Assembly: GCA_037157565.1 (NCBI GenBank)
Contig: JAZHRO010000012.1
Location: forward strand, 61,867,501-61,931,500
From: Thalassia testudinum
Lineage: Eukaryota; Streptophyta; Magnoliopsida; Alismatales; Hydrocharitaceae
DNA: 64,000 nt
Direction of reading: 5' to 3'
Shown: positions 20,740 through 31,507 of the stretch, one piece after another
How the letters are laid out: every line of letters starts with the position of its first letter
Position numbering within the stretch: position 1 is the stretch's first letter
Translations under genes and position numbers: made by a program
Notes under the pieces: generated by a model
What the model saw: the letters and a program-made list of their open reading frames with translations, nothing else
Database searches by the model: none
Told to the model about the DNA's origin: nothing

Positions 20740-22029
20740 AGAGGAGCACGATGTGATGTGGATGTCCATGTCGGAAGAACTGCCGCAAATTGTGCTGCGA
20801 AAGGTGATGGTCGATGGAAATTTATCAATCCCTTCATCACGCATATCCAGGACCATATCTTCCCTTCCTCAACTTTCTACGTATAGCTTTCGGTCTATCT
20901 CACGCAACCACCCCCCACATCGACTGCATCTCTTCTTCCATGATCCTATGGAACCCTCTTCGATCAAACACACCTTCACCACCGATCCCACGTACGCAAC
21001 GTGCCCTTTTGATCAAAATCTAACATCTCTAAGCATCCCATTTCCCACTAGAAGACTAGATCTCCCACTTCCAACCAATCATGTATGCTTACCATCTTTG
21101 TCTTCACATCCCTTTACGTCCTTTGTAGGGTTTATCTAAAACTAAATTTTACGTAAAGTCTTCCATTCAACAAGTCGAATAAAGCATGCATCGATACAAT
21201 GGTTGGGCGGACACGTTTGGATCAAGTGCTCCCAGGTACCTGCGTAGGCAACTCGCAACTTTACCTGCCATTTTTCCCACAATTGCACATGCCCGTAGAT
21301 TTCCATCATCTTTGGTTTGATTCATTACTGTGATAAGTGAGCTGAGCAACAAAGGAACGTAGATAGTACTAAGATATTGCTTATTCTTTGGTAGCTAAAT
21401 TTATCTTTATAAAAGAGGTATCAGCGATTGTAGCATATCTGGATTTACAAATGCAATAAATGAATGTACAAATTGTATTTCTCAGCAGAGATTCGCAGGA
21501 AGATATATATATATATATATATTTATTTAAAGTTTTTCTTGTACATGGTAGGATAAGAAGATAGAGGATGAAAGTTGAACAAATTAATATATGGATTTAA
21601 ATAATCTTCTAAACAATAGTGTCTCAAAATTTATGATGTGATTGTTAAAATGAGATTTATCTCAAATAGGTTTCACAATTGTGTAGATGTCATGAAAAAT
21701 TAGAGTAATTTTATAATATTTTCTATGTATATTTTATGATATTTTACTTACCAAAAATGATATTGACAAGTTGAATAATATAAGGATTGAACTTTGGTTG
21801 AAAATTTGAAATATTAAAGGACATGGGAGAGGTGGCCTATGCTCTCATAATATAAGTACAAATCATTAGGAATCAAAAGGATATAAGACTAAGTATAAAT
21901 CGAGAGAAATACTTGTATGTTGTATTAAAATGGTTAGGAATGTAAAATTGTAATCCCACACGTATACCACATATAAATTGGAAAAGATTGGGCAAAGATC
22001 AATGTCTTGGGAAAAAAAATAACCTTTGA
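20734..22029. other. Low-repeat stretch without a supported gene
   Basis: A C/T-rich part (20850-21130) gives a 128-codon + strand frame at 20753-21139 with no recognisable domain. An (AT)10 run lies at 21503-21522, followed by an AT-rich part. I see no splice-linked coding series and no RNA gene here. Confidence 0.4.
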
Positions 22030-22105
22030 AAGCGGCATATGCTCAAATGGTCAAAAAGTCTTAGGTATCTTATGTTATGTGGTAGGTCGAACTTGACATT
22101 TCAGG
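22030..22105 (+). mobile_element. Possible decayed SINE head (pol III A and B box-like)
   Basis: An A-rich run is followed by GGCATATGCTCAAATGG (A-box-like) and, about 35 bases later, GTGGTAGGTCGAACTTG (B-box-like, compare GGTTCGAANC). Plant SINEs of the tRNA-derived type have this order and spacing. The B box lacks one consensus base, and I found no clear tail or target duplication. Confidence 0.3.
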
Positions 22106-22902
22106 AAGCTTGGTTAGTAGATATCAAAGTAATCATACATCAACTCATTGGGAAGTAGATAAAGGGATAATGAAGAACTTAAAAGGAACATTGTATTATA
22201 AACTTTACAAGCTTAATGTGTTTCACCATATGGATGTCAACTTTGGTGGTGACAAAAATGATGGAAAATCCACTTCGAGACATTTGTTCATGTTTAGAGG
22301 TGATGCTATATCTTAGAGTGATAAGAAGCAAGAGTGTGTTGCTAACCTGCGAGATGCATGCATGAAACCAAATACATAACTTGTAGTATAACCACCACAC
22401 ATGTGATTTGGATTAGAAGATTTTTGAATGTTTTAAACCTTAGTTTGCTATCTGGACCAATCTAGTTGTGTTGTAATTACCAAGTAGCGATTAGTCCCAT
22501 TAATAATGATAAACTAATAGTTCAAAAAAAAAAACATTGAAATACAGTATCAGAACTTTCGAAATATTGTGGAAAAAAGAGAAATAAAGTTAGTTATAGT
22601 CCTACCTCTTTTATGATTGATGACCCTAGATATGACATCAGTAGAAAAATTTGTAGTGCGATCACATACAAACATACATGCAAGCATGGAAAATTAATAT
22701 TTGGTAAATAAATATTTAAAAATATCTTTTTTTTCTTATGGTGCGACCACCAAGGAAAGATGGCAAGTGCGCATGCAAACATACATGCAAGGAAGGTGTA
22801 AACGCGAATCCCTCGAGTATTTGTTTCTTACGTAAGGAGAGGTGAACCTCCTTGTGTACGTCATTGAGCCTTTTCTTACACCGGCGGGTGCAACTGCTCA
22901 TG

Positions 22903-22912
22903 CTATATATAC
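22903..22912 (+). promoter_or_regulatory. TATA box upstream of MIR164
   Basis: CTATATATAC lies about 80 bases before the hairpin. A start of transcription near 22935 would be expected from usual plant TATA spacing. Plant MIR genes are RNA polymerase II genes with TATA boxes, so the placement fits. Confidence 0.6.
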
Positions 22913-22983
22913 ATACACATACATTACGCAGAAAGCAGCCAGGGTAAGTAGAGAGTTGAGCTCCTTCTCTTGGGATTTGCTTC

Positions 22984-23120
22984 GGGTGAGGAAGCCCATG
23001 TTGGAGAAGCAGGGCACGTGCAAGGACCAATTCCAAAGACCTGGGATGGATATGTCGATCTTGTTCTCCATCGTATGTTCTCTGCACGTGCTCCCCTTCT
23101 CCACCACGGGTTCCTCAGCT
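22984..23120 (+). ncRNA. MIR164: MIR164 microRNA precursor hairpin
   Basis: The 5' arm carries a 21-nt stretch at 23002-23022 (beginning TGGAGAAGCAGGGCACGTG) that matches mature miR164 as I know it. The 3' arm at 23085-23105 (beginning CACGTGCTCCCCTTC) is the star. Pairing is continuous apart from two adjacent mismatches in the duplex (23010/23095 and 23011/23094), and it leaves the two-base 3' overhangs expected from DCL1. The stem extends outward: CCC at 22995-22997 pairs with GGG at 23108-23110, and GTGAGGAA pairs with TTCCTCA(G). The loop side is about 60 nt. miR164 guides cleavage of NAC transcription-factor mRNAs (CUC1/CUC2 and NAC1 type) in organ boundary formation, root branching and ageing. 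The star is on the 3' arm, so the gene is on the + strand. Which MIR164 paralogue this is cannot be told from the window. Confidence 0.94.
23002..23022 (+). ncRNA. miR164: Mature miR164
   Basis: The 21-nt guide strand on the 5' arm starts with T (U in RNA), the 5' base preferred by AGO1. The sequence begins TGGAGAAGCAGGGCACGTG and shows no change from the conserved form as I recall it. Confidence 0.94.
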
Positions 23121-24115
23121 CTCAATCGGCCCCGACCTCCTCGCTGAAGACAAAGAAACAGATAAGTATATACAGCATTGGCAGGCCTTTGTTTTAGATT
23201 GCAAGACTTCTGCATGCTTTCTCCGAGGACATCTTTAGGCTTGCACGTATATGGCAATTAGCATTGCACGCGTATGTGACGTCTTAATGTCATGGCTATT
23301 ATCTCACGATTTTGGTCTGGAAATTGCATTTCCTTTTGCCTATTTTCCATGTACTATGTTCCCTAAAAGGAGCTCGTGGTAAGTGTGTACTCTACTAATA
23401 TTGGTTATAAAAGATTTCAGAGGACAAAAGAAAAAGCACTAGACATCCTGTTCCACGAAGGGTTTGCATCGGTTCAAATCCAATCCGCTCAGAATTTTGA
23501 AAATGGTTGAAAGGAAATTAGTTAATTCCATGTAATCAAGCAACTTCCTTCTTTCTAAGGAACATACTGTGGCTGCTTCGTGGGCATTTGATCAGAGGGA
23601 AGTTCTCCAGAACAGAGATTTATCCTTATAGATATACCAATCTCGGTAGTTCATACCTGCAGTGGAAATATGTCATTGTTTCCTCGTGCAGAGGTCAATC
23701 GACCACTCCCGTCTGTCAACACTAATAAAGTTAACATCTTTTTGGAGGAATAATTTACATTCCTCAACTTAATGACATATATACCTTGGCTTTTCTTTTA
23801 GATCTCACTCACTCTACTTTAAGGAAACAGCAATGGCATATACACTCACAGATAGGAAGCACGTTTCAGTGATTCATCTTCCAAATTGGTAACTCTCCCA
23901 GAAGCCTATTTGTTATACATAATTGCATGGCATATGCATTGCGCCTATGTAGTGGCAGAATCATGTAACGGCGTGGTCGATTCGTCTTCCAGCTACAACG
24001 TCCTGTAGGATGGTTAATTTAGTCCGACCTACATGGGAAGGAAGGGCGCAATGGGGACGTCCAGCAGAGGAACCTCAGACACGCAAAGGCATGTATGTTA
24101 TGGTCTGGGCGACAA
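23121..24115. other. Downstream flank of MIR164, no other gene seen
   Basis: Probably includes the 3' part of the primary transcript and then unannotated intergenic DNA. A lone tRNA B-box-like GGTTCAAATCC lies at 23473-23483 without a matching A box or acceptor stem. No coding series was found. Confidence 0.5.
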
Positions 24116-24144
24116 TATAAGTGAATTTCCTCAATTCACTTATA
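24116..24144. repeat. Perfect 12-bp inverted repeat with a 5-nt loop
   Basis: TATAAGTGAATT, loop TCCTC, AATTCACTTATA. It could form a short hairpin, for example at a transcript end. No U tract follows, and its role is unknown. Confidence 0.8.
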
Positions 24145-24369
24145 GTCTAATGGTACTGTAAGGCCGGGGCTTGAGTTTATGTTTCCTCTGTCAGTCGGTG
24201 GTTACCACCAGAGCTGTACCCTGACGAGTTTGTCTCCTGTAAATCGTGGAGTAGTTTGGAGTGTAAACATCTTGTCAAACTGACCTACCACTTTTTGTCT
24301 TGTTTGATATTAGGATCACGTGTGAATCCGCACTCAATCATAGTCGAGTAATTAATTACTCGTTTGCAC

Positions 24370-24636
24370 CTCCGGTTCATTGTTACTGGTGAGCACGGTT
24401 CATGTTGATTCTCGAGATCATCTCGGTGGCGCTTCTACGAATAGTGTTACAACGACACTTCTTTTCCTCGTCATTGTTTGTTTTATTTTTGTTGTTTTCT
24501 TGTGTTTTGATGTTTACCTTTGTTCAAGGGGGTGTTTCGATTGTTTATCTCTTTTTTCGTCCGTTGTGATTATGTCCGATTATATCTTTTCTATTCTCTT
24601 AATAGAGTATCTTGTTTAAAAAAGGTGTGGTGGGGG
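24370..24636 (+). mobile_element. Probable LINE 3' end
   Basis: A T/G-rich 3' untranslated-like run (GTTTGTTTTATTTTTGTTG, then TCTTTTTTCGTCCGTTG) ends TCTATTCTCTTAATAGAGTA..TTTAAAAAAGG. Plant L1-type LINEs commonly end in such a T-rich region with a short A tail. There is no reverse transcriptase in the window to confirm it, and I saw no target-site duplication. Confidence 0.35.
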
Positions 24637-27267
24637 GAAGAGGATTGTGGGGGCTCCGTCCGTGGCATGCAACTCCACATGGATGGAAAATTGTGAGAGG
24701 TTAAGCACTCAGGAAGGAAGAAGAAGACGAAGAGTTTTCCTACCGTGCATACATCACACTAGACCGGGCTTTTGTGGGCTAAGAAAAGCCTTGCTTGGGC
24801 CTACAGGTGGGCCATGGATGGACCATTTTACAACTTGTTAGCTGAGCCCAAGCTCGACCCAAGGGAAATTGACCTAGGCTGGCTAATTCGTTTACACACT
24901 TGTAGTTTTTTTTCCTTTTTTTTATGTTCACAACCTACATTTATTTTTAGAAGGGAAGAAATTCAAATAACACATTCAAGATTTGGATAGAAAACAGAAA
25001 TGAATACTCTGTTGCTTTTCAATTGAACATAAATTTATCTTCAAAATTATGAGTCTAAATTGTCGCTAAATAACATAATAGATTTGCTAAATAAATATAC
25101 TCTTAGGACATCTTTAAGGTTGAGGCATATAGTTAATGAAGAACAAGGAGAGTTACATATATCATTTATGGGTTTTTGTTCCCAAGTTGGGCATACAATA
25201 GTGTGTACATTTCACATTACATATATAATCAGGCTTGTGGACCAAGTTTGGCTCAAGTTTAATGGCCTAAAACCTCGGATCAAGCAAGTGCAAGATGATC
25301 AGCAGCTCGGCCTTGAACCACATTCCATTGTGATGAGGGAAGGAAAATCCTTACTCGAGTCTAGTTATTAAAGGCTTCTTTTAGGCTCAGGAATAAGCTC
25401 AAAGAGGCCAAACAAGCAAAAGATACAAATACTTCCTTAGGTGAGTAGGCAGGTAATACCTGGGGACCCACCTAAAAGGCCCAACTAGAACAAATGGCTA
25501 CCACCTAAAGAAGATTATAATCGGAAAGGCTCCTTGTTCGCCTGGTCAACTTAGCAGATGTCTTCGCTCCTACCTCGCTTAACATGTCAAGCGACCAACC
25601 TTTCATTCCCTAGAAAGTTCAACCAGGCAACCTTTCATTGGTTAGAAAGATTAGGTGGTTAACCTTTTTGTTCACTTGACGAATCAAGCGAACAACCTTT
25701 TCTATTTTTGCTTGCCTATGGGCACCACCATCATATCAAAGTGTCATCTGACTATTTGGACCAACAAGTGAGTCATCTAATCACCTTGATGACACAAGCA
25801 ATAAAGTTCATGTCTCTGCATTTATTAAGAGCATGGCTACGTGACAAATAATGGTTATCACCTGATGACTATTCTTTTAACTACAATTACCACAATCCAA
25901 GAATCCCTGCAGGACTAATGTTACGAGCATTTTGAAATAACCAGCAAATAAATACGCAATCTCTTTGTGTGATTGATTTCTTGGATTGGATCTACTCCCC
26001 CTATTGCAAACCCAAATAGGGCCCATTAGAGTAGGATTGGATCACATTGGAAGGTCGTTGCCTACTTTCCTTGTGGTCAGGGACCATTGAATGTGGCATT
26101 TATTCCCCCTCCCTTACTTCATTAGCACACAATCGGCCTATACCTTCGACCTATAGGATCATCTATTCGAATCAAAATATAACTATAGATTCTCTTCTTT
26201 TCAGCTCCTGCTAGATCTTGACCTCTGTGCATTATTGCCTTGCACCTCGAGCAGCTCAAACCTGGATTTGGCTCTATAACTGGACTATTAATTCCAACTC
26301 AAGGAAGGGGAGATTCCTCACTCTGATCAAGCAGCAAGTACTGCTACTAGGGGCCTTCATCCTTCTTCCTTTGTCTTATATTGTCCTACACTAGTTTTTT
26401 TGGATTTTTAGATAATTTTTAAGATTTTTTGAAAACTTTTTGAAGAAGAATAGAGGTTGAATTTAAAAATTGGGGGACAATCTACAAAATAAGGGTTGAA
26501 ATGTAAAAATGCTAACAAATAATTGCATGAAAATGTGAAAATTCTAAGAAACTTCAAGAAGAAGGAAAACTATCTAACTAAGAAGCCAACCAAAAATCAC
26601 ACCAAAATTTGCTCTATAATACATGTAGTAAAATTTCAAAGAACTATAAGAACCCAAACTACAACAAAGTAAGGATTGAATCCTTTCAAAAACCAAAGTA
26701 AGGATTGAAATGAAAATATAATTTATCTTCTTTCTATAACGAATCTGAGCATGAAATTTGACGAAACCTATAGCACAAAAACTAATACAAAAATTTTGGA
26801 TGCAAGGGATATGAGGAATAAAATTTAAAAGGAAGAGACTAAATTATGACTAATATGCAAACTAGAAAATACAAATAAATTATGCACGAATTACAAAACA
26901 AGTAAATTTAAGACTAGGATACTAAAATTAAAAGCAAACAACTAAATGAAAATTGAATTAAATAAACTAATGTTAAATTACAACTAGGCTAATACTGCAA
27001 GTACAAATTGCAAATAAAAGAGAATAAGGAACACAAAGCAGGTATGGGGCTTTGCGGTGAGGTGGAGGTGGTTGATTGAGAGTGGATGGAAGTGATAGAG
27101 ATAAGGACAAAGGAAGATGTTGACAACCTCTAGAGGCTACCCACTTGGAGGAAGCCTCCAAGAAAAGGGAGAGGTAGAAGGTAGAATTTCCTTCCCTGTG
27201 AGTCTTGAAGCCTACTTATAGACTTGAGAACCTCTAAAAGCTCTTAAAATTTTATGAAATTCATAGC
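24637..27267. other. Unclassified, probably old repeat DNA without a supported gene
   Basis: The part 24640-25400 has short frames only. The part 25400-26390 has LTR-like composition (AAGCGACCAACC and TTGTTCGCCTGG type blocks) but no boundary I could prove. The part 26393-27000 is A-rich. The part 27000-27267 ends in a TATAGA-containing stretch directly before the TGTTAAGACC LTR start. Confidence 0.35.
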
Positions 27268-29000
27268 TGTTAAGACCTGACCTGGATCCACAAGTGACTT
27301 GGGCCGGACCCCATCAACTTATCCCATGATCTAATCGTCTAATAAGTAATAAACTAAAACAATAACATCTTCCACATATGTATTATAGCAAGAGAGATAA
27401 ATTAAACGATGGAGAGCAGTAGGATAAATCATGAGCTACCAAAAGTACATGAGAAACCAACAATAGTTCACGCTATAGTCATCACAACCATCGACGAAAA
27501 GAGCAGGATAAGCACTTACAATCCCACAAAAAGACAATAGTAAGGGCTAAAACTATGGCTGGGCATGGTTGGCCTAGCTCTCCCTCGGCAGCCTGTGGAA
27601 TTGGTTGCTCGCTCCCCTATCCTAAACACAAATAGTAGGCATTAGCAAAACGCTGAGTAGAGTGGCAAGAGTAAGGTAAACTTGTAAAAAGCTGAAAAGG
27701 TACAAGAACAATTATGCATGTATTTAATATATTTTAACAGTCTGTTAAAACTTGTTATCCAATTTCTAACGCATACTAGTATAAGGTCATACTTTCTCTT
27801 TATTTACATGTCCCCTATTGGGACAATCTTGCTGCGGCATCTCCGTGATGCAGGGCGGGCACGTGGCATCCACTTGGCCGAGAGGACACCCTGTGTCCGT
27901 CCTACATTCAATCTACCACCCTAGGGTTATGGTCGCAATGTAGCAGTGACTACGGTGCATGAGATAAATGAACGGGGGGCTGCCTTGCATTGGCACGCGG
28001 TTAGTCGTTTCCGCTAATGGGTACGCACTCAACCGTACAACATAGAACAGACAGGGGTCGTATCCCTCACAAGCCTGCGTACCCTCGCTCGATTATCTCG
28101 GTTGGCCCCGTGGGCCTAATAAGAGTTAGTGCAGGAAGGTCGTACCTTCCTTGAGTCTCCACCCGAGGAGGTCAGCACCCACCCGTGGGCCTAATAAGAG
28201 TTAGTCAGCTCTCCTCGGTGCACATGCCCTCGAGGGCCAGCTCATCCCCATACTAGTACCAACACACTAGCACTCACTTGGCTGATCTTAGACCCACATG
28301 TTCATTTTCATTTCACAATTAAGAACATCTTTATTTTGTATTAGGGTTCGGGAAATTTCCCTAATTTAATTTTAACAATTTTGATATTGTTAATCCCGGT
28401 AATTCACGTAGCCGATTAGCTAGACCTTTCTTAGTGTTCAAATACCCATAACTTCATACATGCACATGCGTGGTAAAAAATGCAATTCTACGTACATAAA
28501 AAATCACACATGTACTTGCATATGTAAAAACACCAACCCACACATAAAATGCATACACGCACAGACATGAATAAACACACCAACAGATATATAGAAGTTT
28601 ATGCATGCATAGTTTCATATACAAACAATTACATGCATACGTAATTCATGGGTATACCACCACCCTTAATTCACCTTAGGGTTCAAGTCGAGATCCCATT
28701 CAACTCTTGCTTTGGTTGTTAATTAGTTTGTGCATTAGCAACTCCTAACACAAGCAAGTAATGCATCTAATTTACCCTAAAGTTCCAGTAAGCCTCTGTT
28801 TAACTACTAGTAGGTTTAAATAGTTGTATCACTCAGTGTGAGGCATACTCGCACCATCATCTCTAGCTCACCCTAAGGTTCATAAGTAATCCTGTCTGGA
28901 GTTTAATCCTTTTCATGCATTAACGAGTAACATGCACTGATAAGCAGCAAAAACTGTGCTCGGATCAAAAACTTCGTGCATAACCCAGTAGAGGATCCAA
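27268..29000 (-). mobile_element. Decayed Tekay-type LTR
   Basis: It opens TGTTAAGACCTGACC at 27268. It carries the conserved block shared with the LTRs at 31508 and 38695: GCACGTGG, a stretch ending GTAGCAGTGACTACGG, GGTTAGTCGTTTCCG and a GTGGGCCTAA repeat. The 80-bp unit with CCGTGGGCCTAATAAGAG is present twice, at about 28103 and 28183. The right end is not clear and is given approximately. Similarity to the other copies is patchy, so the insertion is old. Confidence 0.5.
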
Positions 29001-30400
29001 CTACCCAATTATTGGGTAAGCAGGCAGGCCCGGTACCACCTGACTCGCCTGCGACTAGCCGCACCCGAACCTGGATCTGTCCAACTTACTGAAAGATTCG
29101 GTGCAGCCAAGGCCAAAATCACGATAAGACAGAAGTGACTACCTACAACTTGACAGCAAACAAGTAGTATGACAGAAAATATACCAGAAACTACTAGGCC
29201 AAGAATCTTTCCATACTATAAATAGTGAGGAGAAACCCCCATGTAAAGGGGGCAGAGAGGAGAAGAGGTCCTGTAATCTCACTAATACTAGTGTAAGGTT
29301 GGGAGTATTATCCTCCCTCCAGATGTACACCCCTTGCAGTGGAACTGGGTCACCAACTCCTTTCACCTCTTTTGCGATTGCTTACGATTTGTTAGGTCAA
29401 ACTCTCTGATTGCATAGGAGGTTCAACCACATCCCCCGCGTGATAAAATATTTTATGGATACGTAACGTTCCTACGTTTATAAATCTCTTGATGACCATC
29501 GATGGCCTTGATGGCGGCCATCGAGGCTCATCAAATGTCACCGTCTGTAGGAACACTAACAAAAGTGCCATGCTCTTCCAAGAATTCGGTGGCCGGGAGG
29601 TGACGCCTCTCCGACACCATGCCTTGGCCCTCCAGATAAGAAAAACCTTTGCGTTGGTCTTAACCTCTCGCGACTCCACTTGCGGCCTCCCTAAAAGGGG
29701 GGGTCTGATCTGAGTACGATGTCCCCATATTCTCACGACACCCTCGACGTGCTGATCTCAGCAGAAGGATGCAAGTATGACCTCGTCGGCTATTCGAGGC
29801 CCCGAAGTAGGACTCCCTCTTCGAGATGCGGACTAGGGTGAGCAGGTTTGAAGCTAAAGTCGATGATCTTGACTGTACGCCCATGAGCGTATCCCTTGCA
29901 CACTGGTGAAGGAGATGAGGTAGCCCCTCGTCGAAAGGGTTCAAGTACCTAGTCATGGCCCTACATGAAGGGATGGTGGACCTGCAACAATCTCGATTGG
30001 TGGCTACTGCCAGGTGATGATGGTGCATGGTTGCTTCGACAGAATACTCCTCCAAGCACTCTCATTGTGCTTGTTCGGCCTGGCATGTCAATGGTCCATC
30101 AACCTGCTGACGCGGTAGATAACCAGATCCTGGCAAGTAAGTCCTTGGAGCACTATGATGAGTAGCTAATGGTTAGATACAACCCTAAGAAGCCTGTTGA
30201 AAGTCGAACAAGGTGGAAGGCTGAGTCCTTCCAATCGTACCTGGGTCGATTCAAGGCTCAGTATTTTAAGAGTGGGAGGCCTCGTAAGGCGACGATGGTC
30301 TGACACTTCGAAACGGGCCCCTTGACTCGAAGGCTCTGGGGTGACATCAACGAATGCATGCCAAAGCACCCAGTAGAGGGATGTGAGATTCACAATGGCT
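29001..30400 (+). mobile_element. Probable Tat-type gypsy remnant: LTR end, PBS-like site and gag start
   Basis: TATAAATAG near 29217 is followed by a purine run and then, at 29536-29554, by TGTCACCGTCTGTAGGAAC. That resembles the primer site TGGCGCCGTCTGTGGGAAC seen at the 5' LTR/internal junction of plant Tat-type elements. Downstream DNA up to 30400 is moderately GC-rich with short interrupted frames, as expected for a decayed gag leader. No domain can be named, and the LTR start is not visible. Confidence 0.35.
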
Positions 30401-30411
30401 CCTAATTATCA

Positions 30412-30440
30412 TTAATTAACTAGTTTCCCTAGTTAATTAA
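30412..30440. repeat. Perfect 12-bp inverted repeat with a 5-nt loop in AT-rich DNA
   Basis: TTAATTAACTAG, loop TTTCC, CTAGTTAATTAA. The flanking 350 bases (30441-30800) are very AT-rich with TTAATTAA-type runs and no gene. Confidence 0.8.
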
Positions 30441-30799
30441 CTAAGAATACATTAATTACAGGATTAATTATGCTATAGGGGTTAAAACACCAAGGACCTG
30501 CAAAATAAGTTAAAAACATTAAATTAAATATTAATTAATATTAATAATAATTTAATTAAAAATTTGGACTCAATTAATAATCATTTATCTAGGTATTTAG
30601 TATTTAAACTAACTTAATATTATGACCTAAGTATGTAATCAACTAATTTAATTATATCATTTAAATAAATATATCTAAAAAGGTTAAAAACATAATTTTA
30701 AGGCATAAATATAATATTCACCTAATTTATAACTATATGTAAAAAGTTGAAAAGAAATACATTAAAATAAGATTTGAAACTTACTATTTACGTTTAGGT

Positions 30800-31507
30800 C
30801 CTTAACTTCTATTTTGATTGAGACCATTTATTTCATTTCGATCCTTTTTATTACAAATATACCCTTGTGTTGAGTTGTCATCTTCAACCTCTTCTTCAAC
30901 CTTTGAACGACCGACGATGACAGGTGACCATACCTCTTGATCACCGCCCATCCTACATCCAAACGCCTTCGCCTTTGCCGCCAGCACTAAGCTCACCTTC
31001 TCCTCCAGGTCCAATGGCTTCGATCTTTCCTATCCTAACAAACTCTGGCACAATGACTTCACCGTTGCCAGAGACGAAGGTTCCTAATCCGACGTACCTG
31101 GACGTGATTACGTCCATATACCTTCACCTCCACCTCAATCCGCACCTATAAATACCCCCCTACCCCTCCGATTACAAGGGTCAACTCCCTTTCCTCTTCC
31201 CCCAACTGAGTTTGACGATAGGTTATTTGTATGAGCTCTGGCATCTTCTCACCACCGTTCTCAAGTGTTACCATCAAGGAGCACTACCTCTCTCACCCCT
31301 TCTTCCTCTCTTCTGCCCTACAAATGGCGTTGGAGCACCCTATAGCTGTGATTTCCCTCCACTTTGATCAACTGGAGTTGCTCTTCTCACCTCGTCTGAT
31401 TTCGATCCCATTCTCTCCCTGCCAATAGTGAGATCCCTTACCGCCTTTGTCAAGTAAGTAGCTTAATTCCTTAGGCGTATATTTTAGTTAGGAATTAGAC
31501 AAGTAAT
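30800..31507 (+). other. LTR- or promoter-like segment with TATA box, no confirmed gene
   Basis: A C-rich stretch with TATAAATA at 31147-31154 is followed by a pyrimidine-rich run. One frame just upstream reads KLWHNDFTVARDEGS, which looks protein-like, but I cannot assign it to a family. The block is cut at 31508 by the Tekay element, and the target GTAAT resumes at 41509. I cannot decide between an old gypsy LTR and a host promoter with a broken first exon. Confidence 0.3.

Noticed and set aside
22842..23147. 101-codon protein gene on the + strand and overlapping minus-strand frames
   Set aside because: The region is the MIR164 promoter and hairpin; the frame begins upstream of the TATA box.
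23473..23483. tRNA gene suggested by GGTTCAAATCC
   Set aside because: No A box at the right distance, no acceptor stem and a mismatched T arm.
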